From Clostridiaceae bacterium (GTDB lineage Bacteria; Bacillota; Clostridia; Oscillospirales; Acutalibacteraceae), in the NCBI GenBank assembly GCA_016292785.1, contig JAEDFL010000009.1, positions 1 through 51,810 of the forward strand: DNA of 51,810 nt, in the 5' to 3' direction. The notes beneath the pieces were generated by a model. It worked only from the letters and a program-made list of their open reading frames with translations, was not told the origin of the DNA and did no database searches. A program made the position numbers and the translations under genes. Shown in pieces: positions 26,154 through 34,853 of the stretch; the stretch's first letter is position 1; every line of letters begins with the position of its first letter.

Positions 26154-26179
26154 AAGCCACTGCTTTGCGGTGGCTTTTT
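26154..26179 (+). terminator. Terminator of the tRNA-Arg gene
   Basis: A hairpin AAGCCAC...GTGGCTT starts directly after CCA and is followed by a run of T. Confidence 0.85.
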
Positions 26180-26184
26180 CCAAC

Positions 26185-26217
26185 AAAAAACAGGCTTTTT
26201 ACAAAGCCTGTTTTTTT
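26185..26217. terminator. Bidirectional terminator between tRNA and ECF gene
   Basis: AAAAAACAGGCTTT with AAAGCCTGTTTTTTT forms a stem with an A run on one side and a T run on the other, so it works in both directions. It ends the minus-strand unit that finishes with the ECF S-component gene at 26241. Confidence 0.9.
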
Positions 26218-26240
26218 GTTATCATAATATGTATTTTTAA

Positions 26241-26834
26241 TCACAATCTGCTTTTCATTGCTTTAGCAAGGGCGATCGAAACGGCAGAGCCGATAACGGT
26301 GCAGGCGATCCACTCAACAACTGCGTTGAAGGTTACAAGTACCGAAATGACGGCGATAACACTATCGCCGAAGCTGCGGATAAACTCTGTGTTGTAGAAA
26401 AGCAGGAGCAAAAAGCCTACAAAAAGGACGGTATTCAAAAATCCGCCGCCGAACGAGGTCACAACCGCACCTACATTGGAGTGCTTTTTCGCTTTGAAGC
26501 CCTTATAAATAAATCCGCAGCCCAAGCCCATAAGTATTCTCGGAACAAAACACATAATAAATGTGAAAATCGGATTGATGCCAAAAAGCGTTGTTCCGAA
26601 AGCGTCCATGCCGAAGCACTGGATAAAGCTTGTTGCTCCGAACATTAAGCCGAGCACTGCGCCGACAGCCGGTCCGCCGATGATTGAGCCGATGACTACG
26701 GGAATCATAAGGAACGTAATTGAAACGACGCCGACTTTAAGATAGCCGAGCGGAGTGAAAGCCATTACGAAGATCAGCGCCGTAAGAACAGCAGTCAACG
26801 TTAGTTTGTAGATATTTTCTCTGTTTTTTGCCAT
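26241..26834 (-). CDS. ECF transporter S component (vitamin-binding subunit, PanT-like)
   Basis: Substrate-binding membrane subunit of an energy-coupling-factor vitamin importer. Its 197 residues make about six membrane spans, with the family's NIYKLTLTAVLTALIFVM first span, which binds the T component, and the GSIIGGPAVGAVLGLMFG pattern. The sequence most resembles the pantothenate/folate-type group, but substrate cannot be fixed. The ATPase and T subunits are not in the window, so it must share a common ECF module (group II arrangement). GGAGA precedes the ATG. It ends the unit that contains the flippase and the M6 protease. Confidence 0.85.
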   Translation of the reverse strand: MAKNRENIYKLTLTAVLTALIFVMAFTPLGYLKVGVVSITFLMIPVVIGSIIGGPAVGAVLGLMFGATSFIQCFGMDAFGTTLFGINPIFTFIMCFVPRILMGLGCGFIYKGFKAKKHSNVGAVVTSFGGGFLNTVLFVGFLLLLFYNTEFIRSFGDSVIAVISVLVTFNAVVEWIACTVIGSAVSIALAKAMKSRL

Positions 26835-26866
26835 GGTTTTATCTCCAATCTAAAATTATTAACTGT

Positions 26867-28399
26867 TTATTTTTTTACCTTTGAAAAAACCGCATTTTTT
26901 GCCACAGCTAAAGCGCCGACAAATTCCTTGCGGGAAAAAATCAGATTAACTATACAGGTAATCGCCAGTACAATCACACCGACAACGCAGGCATAAACCG
27001 CCCAGTTAAGATATGAGGTCATTGAAAATTCGGGAAGAAAATGAACTGCCGCCGCCGACAATGCAACCGTAAGAACGGAAACTGCCGTTCGTTTAATGAA
27101 AAACATCATACTTCTTTTCAGAATATTTTTTGAAAGGTAATAAACATACTGAACGGTTCTGAACGTCATTGCAACCAATGTGCCTGCCGCAACGCCGATA
27201 ATTCCGTAGAAATACACAAGGATTGCCGAAACCGCAATGTTTATTCCTGCTTCGGCAAAGGCTCCGTTGCGAGTCTGCCGATAATGTCCTGCGGCATAAA
27301 CAACGCTGTGATACGGTATCCTGATCGAATACATTGCATTTGCAAGCACAAGGATATATGCAAAAATGGGTCTGATATAATCGGCGTCGGTAACACCTCT
27401 CATATACACACGCATAAACGGAACTATCAGAAGTCCTGCACAGGTGAAAAGCACGGTAACAAGGGTGAAAGACGCAAACTCATACAGATTGAATTTTCTG
27501 TTGAGATTGTCATATTCTTTTTTTGCAATCATATCGCCGAGAGCCGCCTCAACGCCCGAGGAAAGACTGCTTGCAACCTTCATTATACCGTTGACAACGG
27601 AATAATAAATCGTGTAAACGGAAACCTCGGCAAGCGCAACGGAATCGGAAATTTTTGCAAACACCGTCAGCAGAACAACATCGGTATTGAGATTGACGAA
27701 ATATGCAATATGATGTCCGAGACCGTCCCATCGCTGTGCAACGGCTTCATTGTCCGCCTTTGCTTTTTTGTCGATACGATATTTTCGCTTGACATATATG
27801 TTCAATGCGATCGGTCGGAGAATATAAATAAACGAGGTAGCAAACTTCAAAAAATGAATTGATGCATCGAGTTTAATAAATATAACCACCATAACCGCAT
27901 TGAGGATTATCGTTCCTATCTGCAAAAAAGATGTGATATATCTTCTCTGATCCGCCTGAACAAGGACGGTATAGGTCATTCCGAAATAATACTGTGCGAA
28001 GGTGCTGAGTCCGATTATTACAACGAGTGAAGCCGTAAACGCCCAATCGAAATTTTTATTGACAAGCACGGGAAATGCCGCCGCAAGCACAGCCATATAT
28101 CCGAGAAAGATATAGGCGATTTTTCTGAAAAAGTTTTCGGTCGCTTTTATAATACTGCTTGTTGCCGCTGTGTTTTTTTCGGCAAGAGGTCTATAAAGCG
28201 CAGCTCTGATTACTCCGCCGACGCCTGCCTCAACAAGGGCAATATAGCTGAGAAACTGAGTTATGGAGGAGGTCAGCGCATTTATATCGGAGCCGTATGT
28301 GCCGATGATAAGTCTCGGAACAATAAAGCCGCAAATAACGCTGACAAATTCAAGCAGAAGTGAAGCCGCTGAATTCAGCATAGCCTTTTTGCTTCGCAA
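26867..28399 (-). CDS. Polysaccharide/lipid-linked oligosaccharide flippase (MOP superfamily)
   Basis: A 510-residue membrane protein with about 14 hydrophobic spans, a Wzx/RfbX-like polysaccharide export protein. The N-terminus has FVSVICGFIVPRLIIGTYGSD, a usual start for this group, and the centre has a charged loop (KRKYRIDKKAKADNEAV). It would move undecaprenyl-linked glycan units outward. The start is a TTG at 28399, with GGGAGG 9 bases upstream. It sits between the protease and ECF genes with short gaps (27 and 32 bases). No glycosyltransferases are adjacent, so the glycan is unknown. Confidence 0.87.
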   Translation of the reverse strand: MRSKKAMLNSAASLLLEFVSVICGFIVPRLIIGTYGSDINALTSSITQFLSYIALVEAGVGGVIRAALYRPLAEKNTAATSSIIKATENFFRKIAYIFLGYMAVLAAAFPVLVNKNFDWAFTASLVVIIGLSTFAQYYFGMTYTVLVQADQRRYITSFLQIGTIILNAVMVVIFIKLDASIHFLKFATSFIYILRPIALNIYVKRKYRIDKKAKADNEAVAQRWDGLGHHIAYFVNLNTDVVLLTVFAKISDSVALAEVSVYTIYYSVVNGIMKVASSLSSGVEAALGDMIAKKEYDNLNRKFNLYEFASFTLVTVLFTCAGLLIVPFMRVYMRGVTDADYIRPIFAYILVLANAMYSIRIPYHSVVYAAGHYRQTRNGAFAEAGINIAVSAILVYFYGIIGVAAGTLVAMTFRTVQYVYYLSKNILKRSMMFFIKRTAVSVLTVALSAAAVHFLPEFSMTSYLNWAVYACVVGVIVLAITCIVNLIFSRKEFVGALAVAKNAVFSKVKK

Positions 28400-28426
28400 G
28401 AAACCTCGCCTCCCATTTTAAAATAA

Positions 28427-31081
28427 TTATAAATTCAAGCCGCAGAGCATCGGATATTCGCTGTCCGAGTCGGTAATATTTCCGTCGCCGTCGGTGTCCG
28501 AAGCCATTCCGAAGTGATCCGGCAAAGTGAGCATACCTGCCGCCGCCGCATTGATGATGACCGCATCACAGCCGTCCGCCGCACCGTCACCGTTCACATC
28601 GCCCTTTATAACGACAGTATATCTTTTCACAAGCACGTCATCGGCGGTATACAGAAGCACCTGACCGCCTGTGCAGACTGAATCATATTTGAAATATCCG
28701 CCGTTGGTTGCCTCAAGATAAAGTCTGAGATTGACAGTTTTCTGCGGTATTCCTGTTATGTAAGAGTCGGATACGGCAACCGTTTCCGCCTCCGGTGAGA
28801 TAAGCTCAGGTAATTCCTTTTCAGGCAGATCCTTATAAGTCAGGCTGACAGTACCCGTATTTGAAAGCACCGCGCCGACATAAACCCTGTTGTTGCTGAC
28901 CGTCATATCCGCAGACTGACAGTCCGAGCAGGGCGTACTGCCGAGCTGTTTCCATTCGCCGCTGTCAAGGTATAGTATTCGGCTTGCCTCGCCCGAAGCG
29001 ATCAGTGAAACGCAAACCGTGCCGTTCTCGGCAATATCCATAGAAACCTCAAGGAAGTTTGTAATCGTTGTCGGGACTTCATACTGAGTAACGTTCGAAT
29101 CTCCGTCAACCTTAACGATGATAGGAGTTTTGCCCGAAGCGACGGCAATCATCCAATATTCGCCGTTGTATCCGATGCTTCTGTGAAGATTTGACGAAGC
29201 GAGAGGATTGGGAACAGAGATACTTTCCCACGCTCCCGACGAAAGATTGTAGCGTTTTATCTGAGTATATTGAGTTCCTGCCCCCGAGCCGAAAGCAAAA
29301 TTGCAGTAGGTCACATAGATATAATTTCCGACCGCACCGAGACTCGGATTTGAAAAATAATCCGCCGTCAGGGAAGAATCAACGCTCGTCACGCCGCTCG
29401 AAGTTATCTTTTTTATACTCAGCCTTGAGCCGTCAACCGTCCATGCGGCATAGAAGCCCGAATCTCCGGAAAAAAGCTGAATGTCGTTCGGATAGGAAAC
29501 GGAGGTGTCTGTGAACAGGGTGTTCCATTTTCCGCCCTCATATTTCGCTATGACAGGTCTGCCGCTCGAATTGAGATAGAGAACATACGGAACATCGTTG
29601 TATATCTTAATATCAATGTAGTTCACGCCCGAAAAAGCCGAGCCGAGAACCGTCCATGCCGTGCCGTCATATTTATATATCTTATTGGTAGTATTCCAAT
29701 TCTCCGTTCCCGTAACACAGGAGTAAATATTGCCCTGAGAATCGGAGTCCATATTTATCGTCGAAGCCTCAAGTGAAATATCGTTCGGCACAAGCTCCCA
29801 CAGTCCGAGCGAGGAATAATCGGGAATATTTATATTGAACGAAATCTGCGATGAATCCTCGTTGTAGGCAACATCGGAGATTACAATTCCGCTGTTTGAG
29901 CCGTCGGAATAGAATATTGTACCGTCGGAAACGGTTGCGGTGAAATCCGCCGAGCCGAAGCTCGTCCTGTTGTCCGAGGGATCAAGAGCCGCCTTGAAAA
30001 GGTCGCCTGAGCTTGAGGTTGTGTCCGTCTCCCCCGGTCGGAAAACATAGAGATAATCATGTCCCTGAGCATTGGTTAAATTCGGAACAGAGCGGTTGAC
30101 TCTGTAAATAAGCAGTCCCGACGACGGAATTTTTGTTTCAAAACCGAGATTGCTGAAATTGTCGGTCACTTTCTTCCTGTATTCAAGAATAAAGCTTTCG
30201 CTTCCCGACATAGGAGTTTTTATTTCATAAAGAATCGTATCGGAATCAGAGCTGACGGGATCGAGGGTATATGTGCCGCTTTCGGTTATCTGCTTCATCG
30301 GCACCCAGCCCATCTTGTAACGCTGATAGGAAAGCGGATACTGCTGGAAAAAGCTGTCCGAAGCCATAATATCCCAGACACCTACGGGTGCACCCGAAGC
30401 TCCGTTCACACGGTAAAGGTCGGGCAGTCCGACGCTGTGGAGAAACTCGTGCGATATAACTCCCTGACACGGAGAGACCGCACCCGTCAGAGAATACGAA
30501 TCAATAATATTATAATTTCCGATATAATACTTATTCTTTATCATCGTGGTGACAGCGGAGACGCTCTTGTGCGGCCAGAGGAAGTCCGAGCCGCTTGAGC
30601 TTCTGCCCTGAATGATGATGGTCGTATTATCAATCGACTGAGAATACCTGTTGTCAAGCTTGTCGCCCGGCAGGGTGATTTTGCCTGAATTGAATGCGGC
30701 TATGACCTCCTGAATAACGGTGGAATCATCGCTGTTGTCGTGTGAAGCGGAAAGTGTAAGCGGAACTATTGTATCTCCCTCAAGCTGAGGAAACACATTG
30801 TTCACGTTGAGCTTGCCTCTTGAAATTTCGGAAATATATTTCTTGAAAGAAAAATCAATATCCGAGCCTGCATAAATATCGGTGGTGTCGTTGTAGGTCA
30901 TAATTATCTTCTGTGAGTTGTCGGCAATATCCGTTCCGTTGTCCTCGGGAAACTTGACAAAAACAACAAGATTTGCCATTGTTTCGTATGTATCGGTCTG
31001 AGCTTCCGCACTAAAAGTCACGGATGTAATCAGCAAAACAACCGAGAGCAAAAGGTATGCAAATGAACGTACAGCTTTCAT
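28427..31081 (-). CDS. Secreted M6-family metalloprotease with C-terminal dockerin
   Basis: An 884-residue exported protein. A signal peptide (about 1-28, ending SAEAQ) is followed by an M6/immune-inhibitor-A-like peptidase domain with the zinc motif HEFLHSVGLPD (H211, E212, H215, D221). Residues about 430-760 look like a beta-propeller built of repeats such as GTAWTVLGSAF and GGKWNTLF. Next come a short beta domain and a type I-like dockerin with two calcium loops, DVNGDGAADGCDAV and DTDGDGNITDSDSE. A dockerin implies attachment to a cohesin scaffold or cell-surface anchor as in cellulosomal Ruminococcus and Clostridium. No cohesin gene is in the window. A clear promoter lies upstream. Confidence 0.9.
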   Translation of the reverse strand: MKAVRSFAYLLLSVVLLITSVTFSAEAQTDTYETMANLVVFVKFPEDNGTDIADNSQKIIMTYNDTTDIYAGSDIDFSFKKYISEISRGKLNVNNVFPQLEGDTIVPLTLSASHDNSDDSTVIQEVIAAFNSGKITLPGDKLDNRYSQSIDNTTIIIQGRSSSGSDFLWPHKSVSAVTTMIKNKYYIGNYNIIDSYSLTGAVSPCQGVISHEFLHSVGLPDLYRVNGASGAPVGVWDIMASDSFFQQYPLSYQRYKMGWVPMKQITESGTYTLDPVSSDSDTILYEIKTPMSGSESFILEYRKKVTDNFSNLGFETKIPSSGLLIYRVNRSVPNLTNAQGHDYLYVFRPGETDTTSSSGDLFKAALDPSDNRTSFGSADFTATVSDGTIFYSDGSNSGIVISDVAYNEDSSQISFNINIPDYSSLGLWELVPNDISLEASTINMDSDSQGNIYSCVTGTENWNTTNKIYKYDGTAWTVLGSAFSGVNYIDIKIYNDVPYVLYLNSSGRPVIAKYEGGKWNTLFTDTSVSYPNDIQLFSGDSGFYAAWTVDGSRLSIKKITSSGVTSVDSSLTADYFSNPSLGAVGNYIYVTYCNFAFGSGAGTQYTQIKRYNLSSGAWESISVPNPLASSNLHRSIGYNGEYWMIAVASGKTPIIVKVDGDSNVTQYEVPTTITNFLEVSMDIAENGTVCVSLIASGEASRILYLDSGEWKQLGSTPCSDCQSADMTVSNNRVYVGAVLSNTGTVSLTYKDLPEKELPELISPEAETVAVSDSYITGIPQKTVNLRLYLEATNGGYFKYDSVCTGGQVLLYTADDVLVKRYTVVIKGDVNGDGAADGCDAVIINAAAAGMLTLPDHFGMASDTDGDGNITDSDSEYPMLCGLNL

Positions 31082-31107
31082 AACATCACCATCACAATAT
31101 TTTTGTA

Positions 31108-31136
31108 ATTATATCACAATTCAACGGATTTGTCAT
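31108..31136 (-). promoter_or_regulatory. Promoter of the dockerin-protease unit
   Basis: Minus-strand -35 ATGACA (31131-31136), 17-base spacer, -10 TATAAT (31108-31113), about 30 bases before the protease start. Confidence 0.75.
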
Positions 31137-31152
31137 TGTTTATTTAAAACAA

Positions 31153-31203
31153 AAGCCGCCAACGGAAAGGACATTTTATGCGTCCTATACCGAAAAGCGG
31201 CTT
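31153..31203 (-). terminator. Terminator of the flavodiiron protein gene
   Basis: A long interrupted hairpin: AAGCCGC, TCGG and AGGAC pair in turn with GTCCT, CCG and GCGGCTT. On the minus strand TTTTGTTTT follows. It lies about 30 bases after the stop. Confidence 0.85.
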
Positions 31204-31231
31204 CAAAAATATCACAAATTCTTAATCTGTC

Positions 31232-33022
31232 TTATTTTATCGGTTCAAAGTCGGCGGCTCCATGCTTGCAGAGAGGACATACAAAATCCTCGGGAAGCTC
31301 GTCTCCCTCATAGACATAACCGCAAATCTTGCAGACAAAGCCTTTCTTGCCCTCGGTCTGCGGCTTCGGCTTAACATTCTTCTGATAATAGGTATATGTC
31401 ATTGTCTCGGAGTCGGAAATAACCCTCGCCTCGGTGATCGAGCAGATAAACATTCCGTGGGTGTCGAGGTCAACATACTGCTCAACCTTGAGCGACATAA
31501 ACGAGTTGATGTATCTCGGCAGGAAGGCTAGTCCGTTATCCGAACGAAGAGGTGTGATGCTCTCAAACTTATCCACATTTCTGCCGCTTCTGAAGCCGAA
31601 GTTTTCAAACACGCTGAACGGTGCGTCAACCGAAAGACAGTTAAGATTCATTTTGCCCGTCTGCTTGATAACGTGGTGAGAATAGTTATCCTTATTGATC
31701 GTTACGGCGATCCTGTTGGGAGAGCTTGTGACCTGTGAAACGGTATTTACGATAAGTCCGTTATCCTTCTTGCCGTCGTTCGATGTGACAACATAAAGAC
31801 CGTAGCCGATTTTGAACAGAGCGGAAAGATCGTTTTTGTTTGCCGTCTCGCCGTCCTGAGCGATATAGTCACGGCAAAGCTCCTCGGCAAGAGCTTCGAT
31901 CTCGGCGGAGGAGGTTTCGTTCATTGCAGAACGCAGATGAACAACAGGCTCAACGAAATGGATATTCTTCGATTTTTCAAGCATACCCTTCATTACCTTT
32001 GCCGCAAGAGGAGCCCATGTTCCGTTTTCAACAAACGCAACAGTCTTGTTTTTAAACTCTCTTTCGGTCAGGGCGTCGATAAATGTACGCATAAAGGGGA
32101 AGATATCGGCATTGTAGGTGGTTGTTGCAAAAACAATTTTTCCGTAGCGGAAAGCGTCCTCGACAGCCTCAGCCATATCACAGCGTGCAAGATCGTTCAA
32201 AACAACCTTGGGACAGCCCTTTGCTTTGAGCTTGTCGGCAAGAGTTTCAACGGCTTTCTTTGTGTTGCCGTAAACCGAGGTATATGCAATCATTATGCCC
32301 TCGGTCTCAACGCCGTAGGACGACCATGTGTTGTAAAGTCCGAGATAATAGCCGAGATCTTCGGTAAGAATCGGACCGTGGAGAGGACAGATCTTTTCAA
32401 TGTCAAGGTTTGAAGCCTTCTGAAGAAGCTTCTGTACCTGTGCGCCGTATTTTCCGACGATGCCGAAATAATAACGTCTTGCCTCGCACGCCCAGTCCTC
32501 GTCAACATCGAGAGCGCCGAACTTGCCGAAACCGTCGGCCGAGAAAAGAACCTTGTCGTATGAATCGTAGGTCACCATAACCTCCGGCCAGTGAACCATC
32601 GGTGCGGAAACAAAATTGAGCGTGTGCTTGCCGAGGTCAAGAGTCGATCCCTCGGAAATTACGATCTGACGGTCGGAAAGATCCTTTCCGAAGAACTGTT
32701 CCATCATCACAAAAGCCTTTGCCGAGGCAACAATTTTTGCATCGGGATAGGTATTGATAAAGCTGATGATGTTTGCGGAGTGATCCGGCTCCATATGCTG
32801 AACGATAAGATAATCGGGCTTTCTGCCGTCCAACACCTCGGAGAGATTGTCGAGCCACTCATGTCTGAAGCGTGCGTCTACGGTATCAAACACGGCGATC
32901 TTCTCGTCCATAATAACATAAGAATTGTACGCCATACCGTTTTCCACAACATACTGACCTTCAAACAGATCAATGTCATGGTCGTTGACGCCGACATACT
33001 TTATATCCTTTGTAATATCCAT
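31232..33022 (-). CDS. Flavodiiron protein fused to flavin reductase and rubredoxin domains
   Basis: Reduces O2 to water (or NO to N2O) and protects anaerobes from oxidative or nitrosative stress; cytoplasmic. The 596-residue protein has four domains. First is a metallo-beta-lactamase-like diiron domain with the HMEPDH ligand motif. Next come a flavodoxin domain starting IAYTSVYGNTKKA near residue 265 and a flavin reductase-like FMN domain near 405-550. A C-terminal rubredoxin has CKICGYVYEG and CPLCKHG. ATG at 33022 is preferred, with AAAGGGG upstream, over an in-frame start 16 codons earlier. The fusion supplies its own electron chain. The gene stands alone, with a promoter overlapped by a palindrome. 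Confidence 0.95.
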   Translation of the reverse strand: MDITKDIKYVGVNDHDIDLFEGQYVVENGMAYNSYVIMDEKIAVFDTVDARFRHEWLDNLSEVLDGRKPDYLIVQHMEPDHSANIISFINTYPDAKIVASAKAFVMMEQFFGKDLSDRQIVISEGSTLDLGKHTLNFVSAPMVHWPEVMVTYDSYDKVLFSADGFGKFGALDVDEDWACEARRYYFGIVGKYGAQVQKLLQKASNLDIEKICPLHGPILTEDLGYYLGLYNTWSSYGVETEGIMIAYTSVYGNTKKAVETLADKLKAKGCPKVVLNDLARCDMAEAVEDAFRYGKIVFATTTYNADIFPFMRTFIDALTEREFKNKTVAFVENGTWAPLAAKVMKGMLEKSKNIHFVEPVVHLRSAMNETSSAEIEALAEELCRDYIAQDGETANKNDLSALFKIGYGLYVVTSNDGKKDNGLIVNTVSQVTSSPNRIAVTINKDNYSHHVIKQTGKMNLNCLSVDAPFSVFENFGFRSGRNVDKFESITPLRSDNGLAFLPRYINSFMSLKVEQYVDLDTHGMFICSITEARVISDSETMTYTYYQKNVKPKPQTEGKKGFVCKICGYVYEGDELPEDFVCPLCKHGAADFEPIK

Positions 33023-33061
33023 TAAAATAGCCCCTTTCAAAACAGGAATTGTTACTGTTTT

Positions 33062-33114
33062 ATTATACAATCAATTTGCCCTTTGTCAACACATTATTCA
33101 AAAAATGTGACAAA
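33062..33114 (-). promoter_or_regulatory. Promoter and overlapping inverted repeat of the flavodiiron gene
   Basis: Minus-strand -35 TTGACA (33084-33089), 16-base spacer, -10 TATAAT (33062-33067). An imperfect inverted repeat spans 33082-33114: on the plus strand TTTGTCAACACATT, then AATGTGACAAA after 8 bases. It covers the -35, as expected for a repressor site sensing redox state, oxygen or NO. The regulator is not in the window. Confidence 0.6.
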
Positions 33115-33157
33115 AGGCAAACCGTTTTTTATGTATTATTTTTTTGCGGACTTTTCA

Positions 33158-33295
33158 TCAGTTCAAAAGGGCGATTATTGAGTCAAGAAGCTGACCGATC
33201 GCCTCATGAATGGGATGTCCGCCGCCGGGAAGAATTGATTCAATAGCCTGAATCGGTGCAAAAATAAGCTCGGATAAAACTATCAGAAAATACAT
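33158..33295 (-). CDS. Uncharacterised 45-residue small protein
   Basis: I do not recognise this gene. The product starts MYFLIVLSELIFAPIQ, a hydrophobic stretch long enough to enter or cross the membrane. Then come a GGGHP turn and an amphipathic, leucine-rich end (HEAIGQLLDSIIALLN). Signs that it is real are a perfect GGAGG nine bases before the ATG at 33295, and a promoter (TTGACA-17-TACAAT) at 33339-33367 that would serve only this gene. It lies between the uronate operon's last gene and the flavodiiron gene, on the same strand, with no clear terminator before the latter. It could be a membrane micro-protein or a toxin-like peptide; no antitoxin or antisense RNA was identified. Confidence 0.6.
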   Translation of the reverse strand: MYFLIVLSELIFAPIQAIESILPGGGHPIHEAIGQLLDSIIALLN

Positions 33296-33338
33296 ATATA
33301 CATACCTCCGGTTGATATTACGGTAACCCGTTGATTTA

Positions 33339-33367
33339 ATTGTAATCCATATTTCTGCTTTTGTCAA
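33339..33367 (-). promoter_or_regulatory. Promoter of the 45-residue small gene
   Basis: Minus-strand -35 TTGACA (33362-33367), 17-base spacer, -10 TACAAT (33339-33344), starting just 14 bases after the uxaA stop. The leader would be about 35 bases. Confidence 0.7.
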
Positions 33368-33380
33368 CCTGTGACGGATT

Positions 33381-34853
33381 TTACAGGGTTATTCCGTTTT
33401 TGAATACTGCTATTTCACGGCAGGCGTTAAGCTCATTCTTAGTTCTGACGCCCGACGCAATTTCAAGCACGAGATCGTAAAGGCTCTCTCCTGCTTTTTC
33501 TACGGAAACACCGTCGCAGACTATGCCTGCGTTAAAATCTATCCAGTTGCTTTTTGTATTGTAAATATCGGAATTGGAGGATATCTTAACCGTTGGCACG
33601 GGTGCGCCGAACGGAGTTCCTCTGCCCGTTGTGAACAGTATCATATGTGCGCCTGAGGCAGTCAGAGCAGTCGTGCTGACAAGGTCGTTGCCCGGACCGT
33701 ACAGGAGGTTTAAGCCTTTTGTTTTCGCCGCTTCGCCGTATTGAAGAACGGCGGTAATGGGAGCGTCGCCGCCCTTTTGCACACAGCCGCAGGACTTATC
33801 CTCAAGTGTTGTAATTCCGCCCGCCTTGTTGCCCGGACTGGGATTTTCATATACTGTCTGACCGTTGCGGACAAAATAATCCTTGTAGTCCTCTACCATT
33901 TTTTCCGCCGCACGGAACACCTCTTTGTCAACACATCTGTTGAAAAGGATTTGTTCCGCTCCGAACATTTCGGGCACCTCGGTCAGGATCGCCGTGCCGC
34001 CCTCGGCAACATGACAGTTTGTAAACCTGCCGACTGCCGAATTTGCGGTTATTCCCGAAAGTCCGTCCGAGCCGCCGCACTTCAAACCGATAACAAGCTC
34101 CGATGCGTCGATTCTTTCTCGCTTTAATGAGGAAATATTTTCTGCAAGTTCACCGAGAAGCTGTGTACCCGTCTTAATTTCGTCCTCGCATTGCTGGCAG
34201 ATCATTATCCTGATACGGTCGGTATCGAAGTCACCGAGCTGTTCTTTAAGCTGGTCTATCGTCAGATTTTCACAGCCGAGACCGACTATCAGCACTCCGC
34301 CTGCGTTTGGGTGCTTCGCAAGAGCGGAAATAATCCTTTTGGTCGTTTCGTGATCGTCGCCAAGCTGGCTGCAGCCGTAAGGATGAGGGAAGGCAAAAAT
34401 CCCCTCCACCGAGCCTTTAACAAGCTCCTGACTATCGGCAGCAAGCTTTTGTGCAATGCTGTTGACGCAGCCGACGGTCGGCAAAATCCATATCTCATTC
34501 CTTATTCCGACCTTGCCGTCCCTGCGTCGGTAGCCCTCAAAAAACGCAGGCTCACGGTCGGGCAGTTTTTTAAAATCCGGCTTGTATTCGAGCTTTTTTT
34601 CCTGCTCAAGAGTAGTACGGACATTGTGCGTATGCACCCACTCGCCCGGTTGAATATCGGAGACCGCAGTTCCGATCACACAGCCGTATTTGACGATATC
34701 TCCGCCCTTTTTAATTTCTCCGAGAGCTATTTTGTGTCCGAACGAGATGTCCTCCTGCGCCGTGACGGAAAATTTCTCCGAGCTTTCGCCCTTTCTGACA
34801 TTTTCCAAAGCTACAAGCACATTGTCCGAGGGGTGGATTTGAATTACATTCAT
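33381..34853 (-). CDS. uxaA: Altronate dehydratase UxaA
   Basis: Converts D-altronate to 2-keto-3-deoxy-D-gluconate in the galacturonate pathway; cytoplasmic. The 490-residue protein joins an N-terminal SAF domain (about 1-95, DNVLVALENVRKGE) and the large D-galactarate dehydratase/altronate hydrolase domain. The latter has GYRRRDGKVGIRN, FPHPYGCSQLG, GLKCGGSDGLSG and CGCVQKGG; the conserved cysteines are probable metal or cluster ligands. Its start overlaps the uxaB stop by four bases (ATGA), with GGAG upstream. Last gene of the operon. Galactarate dehydratases share the family, but pairing with uxaB and uxaC supports altronate. Confidence 0.94.
   Translation of the reverse strand: MNVIQIHPSDNVLVALENVRKGESSEKFSVTAQEDISFGHKIALGEIKKGGDIVKYGCVIGTAVSDIQPGEWVHTHNVRTTLEQEKKLEYKPDFKKLPDREPAFFEGYRRRDGKVGIRNEIWILPTVGCVNSIAQKLAADSQELVKGSVEGIFAFPHPYGCSQLGDDHETTKRIISALAKHPNAGGVLIVGLGCENLTIDQLKEQLGDFDTDRIRIMICQQCEDEIKTGTQLLGELAENISSLKRERIDASELVIGLKCGGSDGLSGITANSAVGRFTNCHVAEGGTAILTEVPEMFGAEQILFNRCVDKEVFRAAEKMVEDYKDYFVRNGQTVYENPSPGNKAGGITTLEDKSCGCVQKGGDAPITAVLQYGEAAKTKGLNLLYGPGNDLVSTTALTASGAHMILFTTGRGTPFGAPVPTVKISSNSDIYNTKSNWIDFNAGIVCDGVSVEKAGESLYDLVLEIASGVRTKNELNACREIAVFKNGITL

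Noticed and set aside
33296..33367. Extension of the small gene to a 69-residue protein
   Set aside because: The longer frame would start inside the promoter with no ribosome site, while GGAGG lies just upstream of the internal ATG at 33295.
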